A stretch of 64,000 bases of DNA from Paenibacillus_AM sp052180255 (GTDB lineage: Bacteria > Bacillota > Bacilli > Paenibacillales > NBRC-103111), in the NCBI RefSeq assembly GCF_052180255.1, contig NZ_CP197466.1:2046001-2110000 (forward strand), written 5' to 3'. Of this stretch, positions 25,256 through 33,954 are shown one piece after another. The number at the start of each line of letters is the position of its first letter. Position 1 is the first letter of the stretch. The translations under genes were made by a program, and so were the position numbers. The notes beneath the pieces were generated by a model. The model searched no databases and was not told the DNA's origin. It was given only the letters and a program-made list of their open reading frames with translations.

Positions 25256-25768
25256 ATGATACGTGTACAAACGGTACAACCTGAGGAATTCGAAGTTTTT
25301 TGGGCATTGCGTTTAGAGGCTTTGCAAAATAACCCTGAAGCATTTGGTTCAACATATGAGGAATCTGTCAAAACTCCGCTAGCTGACGTGAAGAATAGAC
25401 TGAATAACGATGAAAATAGCTTTGTAGTAGGAGCTTATACAGATGAAGGTAAGCTCATCGGTATGTTCGGTTTCAAGCGTGAGCAGGGTTTGAAAAGTAA
25501 GCATAAAGGATTCATCTGGGGCGTATATGTGAAGCCTGAGTATAGAGGTGAAGGGATCGCTAGAATGTTGTTAGAGGATGTTATTCGCAGATCAAAAGCG
25601 CTAGAGGATTTAAGGCAGATTAACTTAGCCGTTGTTACGACGAATGTATCCGCAAAGCGTTTGTATCAAAGTGTAGGCTTTGAGACGATTGGTCTTGAAA
25701 AGTGTGCGCTGTTCATGGATGGTCAATATTATGATGAAGAACTCATGACATTATTTTTAAACTCATAA
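25256..25768 (+). CDS. GNAT-family N-acetyltransferase
   Basis: The 170-residue protein has GVYVKPEYRGEGIARMLLEDVI for CoA binding and VTTNVSAKRLYQSVGFETIGLE. The ATG at 25256 has GGGGGATAAATCA before it, while the in-frame ATG at 25241 overlaps the preceding gene. The substrate is unknown. Confidence 0.85.
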   Translation: MIRVQTVQPEEFEVFWALRLEALQNNPEAFGSTYEESVKTPLADVKNRLNNDENSFVVGAYTDEGKLIGMFGFKREQGLKSKHKGFIWGVYVKPEYRGEGIARMLLEDVIRRSKALEDLRQINLAVVTTNVSAKRLYQSVGFETIGLEKCALFMDGQYYDEELMTLFLNS

Positions 25769-25770
25769 TA

Positions 25771-25822
25771 AAAAAGGTTAATGCAAGTAGGTGTAAATCT
25801 ACAGGCATTAACCTTCTTTTTA
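25771..25822. terminator. Bidirectional terminator
   Basis: AAGGTTAATGC pairs with GCATTAACCTT, with an A run before and a CTTTTT run after. It lies between convergent genes. Confidence 0.88.
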
Positions 25823-25839
25823 TATCAAATGTCTTTCGC

Positions 25840-27315
25840 TTAGTGAATTGTCATTTGCGGCTGAGGTGCTCCGTTGGAATCCCCTTGTGGTTGCTTTTTT
25901 GGTTTAGTAAGTAATAATGCGAGTATCATTCCAAATGCGCCAACAGCGATCAAGACGAAGAATGTATCCCCGAATGAGGCAGCCCAGGTTTTAATAGTAG
26001 GCATTTCATTAGGTATTGCATGTTCCTTCATTCGGCTAGCAAGGATGGTTGTTAAGCCAGCAACAGCAAAGGCACCAACGACTTGTTGCAAGGCATTAAT
26101 TAATGAGGTTACACGACTGACGAGATTTTGTGGTGCACATTTCATCAAGTGTGTTTGTAAAGGCATCATTGAAAATCCCATTCCCGCACCCAGTAGAATT
26201 AAAGGAATTATCATCATGATGATGCCACCATCAGCCGAGATTTGGGAGAGTAAATAAGCAGCAACGGTTACAAGTCCCATTCCTATAATGACGAGTGGTC
26301 GTGCACCAACTTTATCCGATAAACGACCGCTTATTGGCATCGTTAATCCAGCAGCTAGCGCTTGCGGAAGCATAATTAAACCTGTATCAAAAGCACTGTA
26401 ACCTTTAGCTTGCTGCAAAAACAGAGGTACTAAGAACATCGTTCCGAACAATGCAATTTGAGTAATCCATTGGATTATAATCGCACGTGTGAAATTCCAT
26501 GATCCGAAGACCCGAAGCTCAAGCAGTGGCTGCCTTTGGCTAAGCTCAACGATGATGAATAGAAGCAGGGCAGCAGCTCCAATGCCAAGACCGAGTATTG
26601 TTTTGAGTGAGGACCAGTCACTTGCGCCTTCACTTATTCCATAACATAATGCGGCAAAAGCAAGAGGCGCCAGCATCATACCCAACAGATCAAGTGCAGG
26701 TACACTTTGACGGCCCATCTTAGGTAATTTTCGCATTCCAATGAGAAGACCAATGAGACCAATCGGGATATTGATTAAGAAGATCCAAGTCCAATTCACG
26801 TAATCAACCAAGTATCCAGCTAATATGGGTCCGAGTGCAGGTGCGAGTAGAATTGGAATTCCCATCATGCCCATAACTGCACCGACTTTATCTGGCGGGC
26901 TGATTCGATAGATAAATGCCATCGCAATTGGCATAACCATACCACCGCCAATACCTTGAATAATCCGGTAAGTAATGAGCTGCGTAATGTCAGTTGCAAG
27001 GGCACAGAGCAAAGAGCCAATTGTGAAGAAGGTAAGTGAAATGAGGAAAATATTTTTGGGACCGAACCGATCAGATAGCCAACCTGCGAGTGGGATAACA
27101 GCAGCTTGTGCTAGCGCATACCCCATCACCGTCCATTGTACAACGGCATAGGAGCTGTTGAAATCTTTAACGAATCCTGGAAGTGCGACATTCACAGCCG
27201 TTCCATCCAGAATGACCATGAACATGCCAATAATGATCGTGATAAGAGGTGCTAATATTTCTTTAATCGTCTTCGGTGATTCTTGAATTACTTGATGTGT
27301 GGATGCAGATGACAT
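25840..27315 (-). CDS. EmrB/QacA-type MFS multidrug exporter (DHA2, 14 TM)
   Basis: The 491-residue protein has MFS motif A (GWLSDRFGPKNIF), the DHA2 motif C region (GPILAGYLVDYVNWTWIFLINIPIGL) and about 14 hydrophobic segments. ILDGTAVNVALPGF in TM1 is typical of EmrB-like proton-driven drug exporters. I start at ATG 27315, with GGGAGG 8 bases upstream; the longer frame to 27399 runs through the ribosome site. It is divergent from a TetR regulator whose operator lies within its promoter. Confidence 0.9.
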   Translation of the reverse strand: MSSASTHQVIQESPKTIKEILAPLITIIIGMFMVILDGTAVNVALPGFVKDFNSSYAVVQWTVMGYALAQAAVIPLAGWLSDRFGPKNIFLISLTFFTIGSLLCALATDITQLITYRIIQGIGGGMVMPIAMAFIYRISPPDKVGAVMGMMGIPILLAPALGPILAGYLVDYVNWTWIFLINIPIGLIGLLIGMRKLPKMGRQSVPALDLLGMMLAPLAFAALCYGISEGASDWSSLKTILGLGIGAAALLLFIIVELSQRQPLLELRVFGSWNFTRAIIIQWITQIALFGTMFLVPLFLQQAKGYSAFDTGLIMLPQALAAGLTMPISGRLSDKVGARPLVIIGMGLVTVAAYLLSQISADGGIIMMIIPLILLGAGMGFSMMPLQTHLMKCAPQNLVSRVTSLINALQQVVGAFAVAGLTTILASRMKEHAIPNEMPTIKTWAASFGDTFFVLIAVGAFGMILALLLTKPKKQPQGDSNGAPQPQMTIH

Positions 27316-27490
27316 TCTCCAAACCTCCCAATAATCTCTATTGTATCTTCGGACGTCTAGCTGACTCTGCAGTGATGTCTTATTCGGCAATCCCATCATT
27401 GACCCATTCTTTGAGGGAGGGTTACAATAAAATGGTAAAGCTTGTTGTGTGATTTATGGAAAAAAATGTTATGTGGTCCGATTCACAATT

Positions 27491-27519
27491 AATTTACCGG
27501 ACAATTGTCCGGTTGTCAA
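27491..27519 (-). promoter_or_regulatory. MFS promoter with embedded TetR operator
   Basis: On the minus strand TTGACA (27514-27519) and TAAATT (27491-27496) are 17 bp apart. The perfect 18-bp palindrome ACCGGACAATTGTCCGGT (27496-27513) fills the spacer exactly, so bound repressor would exclude RNA polymerase. Confidence 0.8.
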
Positions 27520-27558
27520 TACGAACACCGTGTTAATTTTAATTAAGAGGTGTAAGGG

Positions 27559-28149
27559 ATGTTAAAGCGAACAGAAAGACGCGATGCGGCTGAGCATCGA
27601 CGGATTATTTTACAAAAAGCAGAAGAGTTATTTATGAAATGCGGCGTAAACCAAGTCAGTATGCATCAAATTGCGAAGTCTGCGGGAGTTGGGCAGGGTA
27701 CGCTGTACAGGCGATATTCGAATAAAAGTGACTTGTGTCTGGATTTGGTGCTCGAAAGCTATAAAAGCCTTCATGCGAAATTTGAACAATTCCTAAAGGA
27801 ATCGAATGAGATGCTAGCTGAAGAACGATTGGAGCGCATCATTACAGAATGGGTGGACTTTGTTGAAGTGACTAATGAGTGGATGGGGACGACACGAGAT
27901 TTAAATTACACGGAAGGTGTCAACTTCTTCGCATCCCCCATTTATACGACGATGCATACAACAATATGTGAATTACTAGAAGAGCTAAGACAGCAAAAAG
28001 GTCTTGAAGCAAGGGATCACGCATTCATTGCGGATTCGATCATCAATGCAACAGGACCTAGTATGTTCCAATTGTATCGGGGAGAACGAAAATACACTGC
28101 TGCACAATATAAACAAAGTCTTATACAGCTTGTACGCATGTGTACATAA
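27559..28149 (+). CDS. TetR-family repressor
   Basis: The 196-residue protein has an N-terminal TetR helix-turn-helix (ILQKAEELFMKCGVNQVSMHQIAKSAGVGQGTLYRRYSNKSDL) and a variable ligand-binding domain. It probably represses the divergent EmrB-type exporter, with an inducing drug as ligand. AAGAGGTG precedes the ATG. Confidence 0.92.
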   Translation: MLKRTERRDAAEHRRIILQKAEELFMKCGVNQVSMHQIAKSAGVGQGTLYRRYSNKSDLCLDLVLESYKSLHAKFEQFLKESNEMLAEERLERIITEWVDFVEVTNEWMGTTRDLNYTEGVNFFASPIYTTMHTTICELLEELRQQKGLEARDHAFIADSIINATGPSMFQLYRGERKYTAAQYKQSLIQLVRMCT

Positions 28150-28157
28150 GAAAGTGT

Positions 28158-28697
28158 CTAATCATTGGGGTTAATAATAGCAAGTACTTGATGATCTTCC
28201 CACTTATTATTAATGAGAACATTCTTCACAGCTAAACCTTCTTTATGGAATCCTGCTTTTTCAAGTACGCGCATGGAGCCGAGATTATGTGGCATAACTC
28301 CAGCTTCTATTCGATGTAACTTTAATTCATTGAATGCGTAATCAACCATTAGCTTCACAGCTTCAGTCATATAGCCCTTGCCATTCACTTCTTTATCTAA
28401 AAAATATCCGATAAATGCACTCTGCAGGGGACCTCTTATAACTTGAAACAGTTGAACATTACCTATCAAACGATCACTTTCATTGGAAAAGATACCGAAG
28501 AAATAGGCACTATCATTCTTGCGTCGTTCCAGATGTACTTCAATTCGTTCGAGATGATACGCTAAGGAATAAAAATTAGGTTCTCGGGTAATTGAATAGG
28601 TTTCGAAAAAATGCTTATTATGTAGATGTAATTCGAGATTTTCTGCAGCATCTTCTTGTTGTAGGAACCTTAAATAAATGTGTTTTCCCTTTAACAT
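28158..28697 (-). CDS. RimJ/RimL-type GNAT acetyltransferase
   Basis: The 179-residue protein starts MLKGKHIYLRFLQQEDAAENLELH and has GYFLDKEVNGKGYMTEAVKLMVDYAFNELKLHRIEAGVMPHNLGSMRVLEKAGF, the RimJ/RimL ribosomal-protein acetyltransferase pattern. The start at 28697 uses GAGGTG about 11 bases upstream; 28718 is an alternative. It converges with tetR. Confidence 0.85.
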   Translation of the reverse strand: MLKGKHIYLRFLQQEDAAENLELHLHNKHFFETYSITREPNFYSLAYHLERIEVHLERRKNDSAYFFGIFSNESDRLIGNVQLFQVIRGPLQSAFIGYFLDKEVNGKGYMTEAVKLMVDYAFNELKLHRIEAGVMPHNLGSMRVLEKAGFHKEGLAVKNVLINNKWEDHQVLAIINPND

Positions 28698-28820
28698 GAT
28701 ATTTAGTGCACCTCGCATTCAAATGATAGATTGGATCTTAAATTCACATCTTATTTTAGTATAAAAAGGGACAATATTACAATTTTATATAAAAGTATTT
28801 AGATTTTAAAAGTTTATATG

Positions 28821-28884
28821 TTGACAAGAATTGTGTATTAAGGGTATAGTACACACATGGCGTATGAACCACTTAGTACATACA
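28821..28884 (+). promoter_or_regulatory. Promoter and repeated operator of the GntR-ABC operon
   Basis: TTGACA (28821-28826), 18-bp spacer, TATAGT (28845-28850). TAGTACACACA (28847-28857) and TAGTACATACA (28874-28884) are near-identical direct copies. They overlap the -10 and the early transcribed region, a repressing position for the GntR regulator encoded downstream. Confidence 0.6.
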
Positions 28885-28940
28885 CTAGGAGTGGATGGTG
28901 AGACACCTAATTACAAAGAAAGAAAATAGGAGATGGGCCG

Positions 28941-29318
28941 ATGAACGTTGCATTTAACAATCGCGATCCCGTGTATTTGCAAGTTGTCCGTTATTTCAAG
29001 GAAGAGATCGCAACAGGAAGATTGGCCGGGGGACAAGAAATTCCATCCCGCAGGGAGCTTGCCGGATTGCTCCAGATTAACCCGAATACCGCGCAGCGTG
29101 CGTACAAAGAAATGGAGGAACAAAAGTTGATTACGACTGAAGGTAATTCACCCAGCAGGATTACGACAGATGAGGCGGTTCTGAAATCGATCCGGCATGA
29201 ACTTTTACGTGAAGCAGTCGATGTTTTTGTTGGTTCTGTTATGAAAATTGCTGTACCTGTGGAGGAATTGCTCGGACTAGTCAAAGAGAAATATGAGTCG
29301 GAACGGTCTAAAGGATAG
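28941..29318 (+). CDS. GntR/YtrA-type regulator
   Basis: The 125-residue protein has a GntR winged helix (RDPVYLQVVRYFKEEIATGRLAGGQEIPSRRELAGLLQINPNTAQRAYKEMEEQKLI) and only a short C-terminal dimer domain, as in the YtrA subfamily. Members repress their own ABC operons and are induced by cell-wall-active compounds. It is the first gene of a four-gene operon. Confidence 0.9.
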   Translation: MNVAFNNRDPVYLQVVRYFKEEIATGRLAGGQEIPSRRELAGLLQINPNTAQRAYKEMEEQKLITTEGNSPSRITTDEAVLKSIRHELLREAVDVFVGSVMKIAVPVEELLGLVKEKYESERSKG

Positions 29319-29329
29319 GAGGTTGCCGA

Positions 29330-30019
29330 ATGATTGAGGTTAAATCGATAAGTAAAAAATATAAGAGAAAAAGAGTGCTGGACGAAGTATCGTTTACAGC
29401 AGAAAAAGGTCAGATCACATGTCTCGTCGGAATTAATGGTGTAGGGAAGTCAACGATCATGAAGGCAATCATGGGCCTCATTCCCTTATTCAATGGTCAA
29501 ATTTTAATTGATGGTCAACCCGTGGATAAACGTATTTATGAAAAAGTATCGTTCATTCCTGACACGATCACAATGCCTCCGAACTTAAAAATACGTGAAG
29601 CGATGCAATTTATGAAAGATTTTTATGTGAATTGGAACCAGAAGCGTGCGCTTGAAATGCTGGATTTCTTTAAACTTAAAGCGGAAGACCGAATTGGGGA
29701 TCTATCAAAAGGGAATGCGGCCAAAACCAACTTGATGCTTGGTTTGGCGCTTGATGCGGATTATATCCTGATGGATGAACCTTTCTCGGGGATTGATATT
29801 TTTAGTCGAGAACAGATCACAAATGTATTTACGAGTCATCTGATTGAAGATCGTGGGGTTATTATTACGACGCATGAAATTCATGACATTGAGCATTTAA
29901 TCGACAAGGTTGTCATGTTGGATGAAGGTAGAGTAGTGAAGGAATTTAATACGGAGGATATACGTATGGAGGAAGGCAAATCCGTCGTTGATGTCATGAG
30001 AGAGGTGTATCGACCATGA
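29330..30019 (+). CDS. ABC transporter ATP-binding protein (YtrB-like)
   Basis: The 229-residue ATPase has Walker A GINGVGKST, Walker B DYILMDEPFSGID and H-loop TTHEIHDIE. The signature is LSKGNAAKTNL instead of LSGGQ, a deviation also seen in GntR-linked YtrB-type ATPases. The stop overlaps the permease start by 4 bases. Confidence 0.9.
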   Translation: MIEVKSISKKYKRKRVLDEVSFTAEKGQITCLVGINGVGKSTIMKAIMGLIPLFNGQILIDGQPVDKRIYEKVSFIPDTITMPPNLKIREAMQFMKDFYVNWNQKRALEMLDFFKLKAEDRIGDLSKGNAAKTNLMLGLALDADYILMDEPFSGIDIFSREQITNVFTSHLIEDRGVIITTHEIHDIEHLIDKVVMLDEGRVVKEFNTEDIRMEEGKSVVDVMREVYRP

Positions 30020-30837
30020 ATCGCTTTTGGAAACTTCTCGAATGGGAAATCAATCGGTTTAGTAAGTTGTTCTTGGCTTTATGCTCATTGGCAGTCGTAT
30101 TGCAATTTACGGGCGTTTACGTAATAGCAAGAGGTGAGACAAGAAGGCTTTATCGTATGATCAATGAACAAGGGGTATCATTAGAGTCAGCAGGTACTCT
30201 CCAAATAGGCTCATTTACGAGAAGTTTGTGGTTTTTGGGTCCAATTGCACTGTGTGCTGTTGTGCTCATCTTGTATGTGTTCTTCATCTGGTATCGGGAA
30301 TGGTGGGGAAAGAATACGTTTGCTTATCGATTACTGATGCTGCCAACTTCAAGAATGAATGTATACTTGGCAAAGTTCGGAGCAATCGTTCTGTTTACAC
30401 TTGGTTTTATTGGTCTACAAATCGTGATCTTAGTCTTACTTAATCTATCATTTAATATGCTAGTGCCTGATGAACTATTAAGTAAGTTATCGTTACAAGA
30501 GATCATAAGGGAACATCGAGAATTAAATCTTTTGTTTCCTAGAAACTTCTTGGACTTCCTTAATAACTATGGAACAGGGTTCATGAGTATCCTTATCGTA
30601 TTTACAGCGATTATATTGGAGCGGAGTTTCCGTTGGAAAGGGATGGCAGCTGGTATTGGATATGTAGTGGGAGTAAGCCTACTATGCTTGCTACCTTTAA
30701 TCGTCAGTGAGATATGGATTCCAGATTATTTTTATAATATCGAAGTATTCCTGATGGGAGTTGCTGCCCGTGCTGCGGTTATAGGAGTCTCACTCTGGCT
30801 GAGTGCTTACTTGCTTCGTAACAAAATATCTGTCTAA
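30016..30837 (+). CDS. ABC transporter permease of the GntR-linked operon
   Basis: The 273-residue membrane protein has about six hydrophobic segments (residues ~20-38, 72-95, 118-142, 190-208, 215-235, 245-265). It begins FWKLLEWEINRFSKLFLAL, as in ABC-2-like permeases. It is translationally coupled to the ATPase. The substrate is unknown. Confidence 0.8.
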   Translation: MNRFWKLLEWEINRFSKLFLALCSLAVVLQFTGVYVIARGETRRLYRMINEQGVSLESAGTLQIGSFTRSLWFLGPIALCAVVLILYVFFIWYREWWGKNTFAYRLLMLPTSRMNVYLAKFGAIVLFTLGFIGLQIVILVLLNLSFNMLVPDELLSKLSLQEIIREHRELNLLFPRNFLDFLNNYGTGFMSILIVFTAIILERSFRWKGMAAGIGYVVGVSLLCLLPLIVSEIWIPDYFYNIEVFLMGVAARAAVIGVSLWLSAYLLRNKISV

Positions 30838-30850
30838 GGAGGTGCAGCAT

Positions 30851-32044
30851 ATGATGCGATACTGGAAGACGACCGTGCTAACCACAGTATCTGTACTGTG
30901 CCTGGGCACTTATTATATAACAACTTCAAGTCCAAAACCTGATTATTATATCCAAACCGTTAGTGGTGATGAGAAAGCAGCTGCCTCAATTGAGGTTAAA
31001 GGAGCAAATAATCAAGATGCATTAACAATTAATCTCGAAGGAAGCAAGTACCGTGCTAATTCCTTCTTACAATCACAAGATGATCATATGGAGTATAATA
31101 ACAAAACGTTGAATGATATGTTTTTCGCACATGATTCCTTTATGAGAGGTAAGCGGAATTCGAATGAGTTCTGCGAAAATGAAAAATTCATCGGACATGC
31201 GAGAATGAAGCCGAAGCCAAACACGAGTGATCTGGAATACCTATTTACGATATCGATTTATGAAAAGGCAAATAAACAAAGTTCGTCCTTTGAAGTGATT
31301 ATACCCAAAAAGAATATGAATCAGCATAGTTACTGGGTGGAGCATGTATGGTTTGATGGACAGACGATTAAAGTGATTACAATTGAAAATCGTAAAAAAG
31401 ATAGCGAGAGAGAAGTTCATTTGTACACGTTTAGCTTGGAAAAGAAATCTTTATTGAATGAGCAATTGATGGGTCAACCTATTCAGAATAACAACGGCTA
31501 TATCAGAGAAGGCATCTATGAGCAAGACAGGAATAAACCCCAACGTTTTGTCATTTATCAAGGACATTTATCCGAACAAGGTAATTCATCTAGAAGTGAG
31601 CTTTATGTGTATGATTTGCAGAATGGTACATCTGAACAGATTAAAGACGAGAAGATCAAGGAGTACTTAGCAAATAATCAAAATGAGTCAATGGTTGTAA
31701 CTCTAAATGGAGACGAGATTATTTTAGTTCTGGCAAAGGGAAAGGAAAAGGATTCCCGTATTCTCCGATATCATCTTCTAGAGAAAAAGGTTAAAGGCGA
31801 ATTTATTTTGAAACACGAGGATTCACAGACATCCGTTAATCAATACATCGATGTTGTCATTAAAGACAATCAGATATTTTTGCTGAGTATTGGTTTCCAA
31901 CAAGAGCGCTGGGCTCCTATCGTTCATGTTATTGATTTAAATACAGGACTCAATGTATATAAGGGTTACATTAATCAAAAGATTGAGAAAGAATCAGATC
32001 GCCAGAAAAATTATATGTGGGGCAATCTTAGGTTCAGTTCTTAA
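30851..32044 (+). CDS. Membrane-anchored hypothetical protein of the GntR-ABC operon
   Basis: The 397-residue protein has one N-terminal hydrophobic segment (about residues 8-22) and a long extracytoplasmic region of beta-rich, propeller-like pattern (repeats such as LYVYDLQNG, RILRYHLLEKK and VHVIDLNTG). No family is recognised. AAGGAGGTG precedes ATGATG at 30851. As the last gene of the operon it may be an accessory or sensing partner of the exporter. Confidence 0.7.
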   Translation: MMRYWKTTVLTTVSVLCLGTYYITTSSPKPDYYIQTVSGDEKAAASIEVKGANNQDALTINLEGSKYRANSFLQSQDDHMEYNNKTLNDMFFAHDSFMRGKRNSNEFCENEKFIGHARMKPKPNTSDLEYLFTISIYEKANKQSSSFEVIIPKKNMNQHSYWVEHVWFDGQTIKVITIENRKKDSEREVHLYTFSLEKKSLLNEQLMGQPIQNNNGYIREGIYEQDRNKPQRFVIYQGHLSEQGNSSRSELYVYDLQNGTSEQIKDEKIKEYLANNQNESMVVTLNGDEIILVLAKGKEKDSRILRYHLLEKKVKGEFILKHEDSQTSVNQYIDVVIKDNQIFLLSIGFQQERWAPIVHVIDLNTGLNVYKGYINQKIEKESDRQKNYMWGNLRFSS

Positions 32045-32069
32045 TACTGGAATAAAAGATGAATTACCA

Positions 32070-32110
32070 AAAGACCAAGTAACCGATCATTCGGTACTTG
32101 GTCTTTTTTA
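32070..32110 (+). terminator. Terminator of the GntR-ABC operon
   Basis: AAAGACCAAGT pairs with ACTTGGTCTTT around ACCGATCATTCGGT, followed by T6. Confidence 0.9.
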
Positions 32111-32157
32111 ACATTAGAGGGGGGGTATCCTGGTACAAAAAATGGATTAATAACAAA

Positions 32158-32186
32158 TTGACTAATGATGAATTATAAGATACGAT
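32158..32186 (+). promoter_or_regulatory. Promoter of the MoxR/VWA cassette
   Basis: TTGACT (32158-32163), 17-bp spacer, TACGAT (32181-32186), directly before the octamer repeats. Confidence 0.5.
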
Positions 32187-32187
32187 G

Positions 32188-32219
32188 ATTTAGTAATTTA
32201 GTAAGTTAGTAATTTAGTA
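32188..32219 (+). repeat. Four tandem octamers in the 5' leader
   Basis: ATTTAGTA occurs at 32188, 32196 and 32212, and as AGTTAGTA at 32204, with no gaps. The array lies between the predicted -10 and the ribosome site of the DUF6530-like gene. Confidence 0.85.
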
Positions 32220-32240
32220 AATGAAAAGAGGGGGAAAATA

Positions 32241-32720
32241 ATGAAAATACCTACTACCTTGAAGCATAAACCTGTTGTCGTGTCCGAAAATTATGAGCAG
32301 GTTGACGGCAGAACTGCCAGAAACACAGATGCGAAAGGTCTTTCCTTGGGATTGGCCCAATGGAACGATAGAGGAAAGGTCGATATTTCGGCCAAAGTAT
32401 GGAGATATACGGGAGAAAAATGGTCCAGACAATCGGAAGAGCTGCCTCTCCATCGCGTTATTGATTTATCCATTCTCATTTGTCGGTCCTTATCGCATTT
32501 TCGCGAAGCTTACAGATACGAGCATCTATATGATCCGCAAAATCCCGTTATCGACCGAATTGGACTACAAGGGGATGCCATGACTGTGGCAATATGTACA
32601 GATAATGACAAAATCAATGAAGATATCAAGCTGTTCAATCAAGCTCTAAGTGATGACGGTGAGATGATCGGTGAACGGCTGCGTACGTTATCAAGAATTT
32701 TAAAAGATATGGGGTATTAA
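32241..32720 (+). CDS. DUF6530-like hypothetical protein
   Basis: The 159-residue soluble protein (KIPTTLKHKPVVVSENYEQVDGR, DAKGLSLGLAQWNDRG, DISAKVWRYTGEKWSRQSEELPLHRVIDL) resembles what I remember as DUF6530; I cannot verify this. It has no membrane segment. GAGGGGG precedes the ATG. It is the first gene of a tight four-gene operon with an MFS transporter, a MoxR-like ATPase and a VWA protein. Confidence 0.6.
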   Translation: MKIPTTLKHKPVVVSENYEQVDGRTARNTDAKGLSLGLAQWNDRGKVDISAKVWRYTGEKWSRQSEELPLHRVIDLSILICRSLSHFREAYRYEHLYDPQNPVIDRIGLQGDAMTVAICTDNDKINEDIKLFNQALSDDGEMIGERLRTLSRILKDMGY

Positions 32721-32721
32721 C

Positions 32722-33930
32722 GTGCTCTCCAATCGATACGTTCGAACCGTCATCCTGTCCCGGGTGCTGCTGCAGCTAGGAATCTGGATTCGAAATTATG
32801 CCGTCCTTCTTTATGTTACAGAATTGACGAATAATAGTCCGGTTTATGTATCACTGATTTCGGTTGCGGAATTCGCTCCAATCTTTCTATTCGGCCTTAT
32901 TGGTGGGACCTTTGCTGACCGATGGCTGCCGAAACGGACAATGGTATGGAGCGATCTGCTGTCTTCCTTGTCCGTTGTAGCTGTGCTGCTTGCCATCATG
33001 AATGGTGGATGGATTGCACTTCTCATCGGATCATTTGTTTCCGCCAGCTTGTCTCAGTTTTCTCAGCCTTCAGCCATGAAACTTTACAAGCGGCATGTGC
33101 CAAGTGAACAACTGCAGGGCGTAATGGCGATGTCCCAAACTGTAGTCGCTGTCTTTACCGTTTTGGGTCCGGTCATCGGCACGTTTATTTTCATACAGTT
33201 TGGAATTAACGTATCTCTGATCCTAACGGCAGCTCTGTTCCTTGGGTCTTCACTTGTATTATCGTCGCTTCCCCGTGACGAGGAGGAACCGAAGTCTGGG
33301 GATGCCGGCGGCTTCATAAAGGAGCTGACGGCCGGAATGCGGTATATCGGGTCCAATCAATCCTTAAGAACGCTAAGCTTAACTTTCGCGGCTGTCGGAT
33401 TGGCTGCAGGACTGACTCAGCCGCTTCAGATCTTCATTGCCATCGAGAAATTGGGACGGGATAAACAATTTCTTCAGTGGTTGGTTATGACCAATGGGAT
33501 AGCCATGTTGGCAGGCGGCGTTGCCATCATAGGAATAGCCAAAAAGGTAAAGCCGCAGCTGCTGCTCATGGTAGGCTTGCTTGTCAGCGCCGTCTGTACG
33601 ATCGGAATAGGAGCGTCTACAATGATTTGGCTGACATTCGTCCTTTTGGCGATCAGCGGTTTGTTCTACCCCTGCATTCAAGGGGGTATCCAGACGCTTA
33701 TTATACGGAACACGGAAGGAGCATTTATCGGCCGAGTATCCGGAGCGATCACTCCTGTTTTTATGGGGATGATGGTGATTGGTATGTTCATATCCGGCTA
33801 TTTGAAGGATACGTTTTCTCTGCTGGTGGTGTATGCGGTGAGTGGTAGTCTGATTATTGCCGGTGCACTTGTACTAATCCCTCTTATTGCCCGGAAAAAA
33901 AGCAAAGCTGAGAGTGGCCCATCATTATAA
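32722..33930 (+). CDS. MFS transporter of the MoxR/VWA cassette
   Basis: The 402-residue protein has ~12 membrane segments and motif A GGTFADRWLPKRTMVW. It resembles EntS/MefA-type exporters (SRVLLQLGIWIRNYAVLLYVTELTNNSPVYVSLISVAEFAPIFLFGLIGG). The GTG start is one base past the previous stop, so translation is coupled. By eye it is richer in G+C and uses more CCG, CTG and GCC codons than its neighbours, consistent with transfer. Confidence 0.82.
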   Translation: MLSNRYVRTVILSRVLLQLGIWIRNYAVLLYVTELTNNSPVYVSLISVAEFAPIFLFGLIGGTFADRWLPKRTMVWSDLLSSLSVVAVLLAIMNGGWIALLIGSFVSASLSQFSQPSAMKLYKRHVPSEQLQGVMAMSQTVVAVFTVLGPVIGTFIFIQFGINVSLILTAALFLGSSLVLSSLPRDEEEPKSGDAGGFIKELTAGMRYIGSNQSLRTLSLTFAAVGLAAGLTQPLQIFIAIEKLGRDKQFLQWLVMTNGIAMLAGGVAIIGIAKKVKPQLLLMVGLLVSAVCTIGIGASTMIWLTFVLLAISGLFYPCIQGGIQTLIIRNTEGAFIGRVSGAITPVFMGMMVIGMFISGYLKDTFSLLVVYAVSGSLIIAGALVLIPLIARKKSKAESGPSL

Positions 33931-33954
33931 AACTCTTCGGAAAGGAGAAATATC

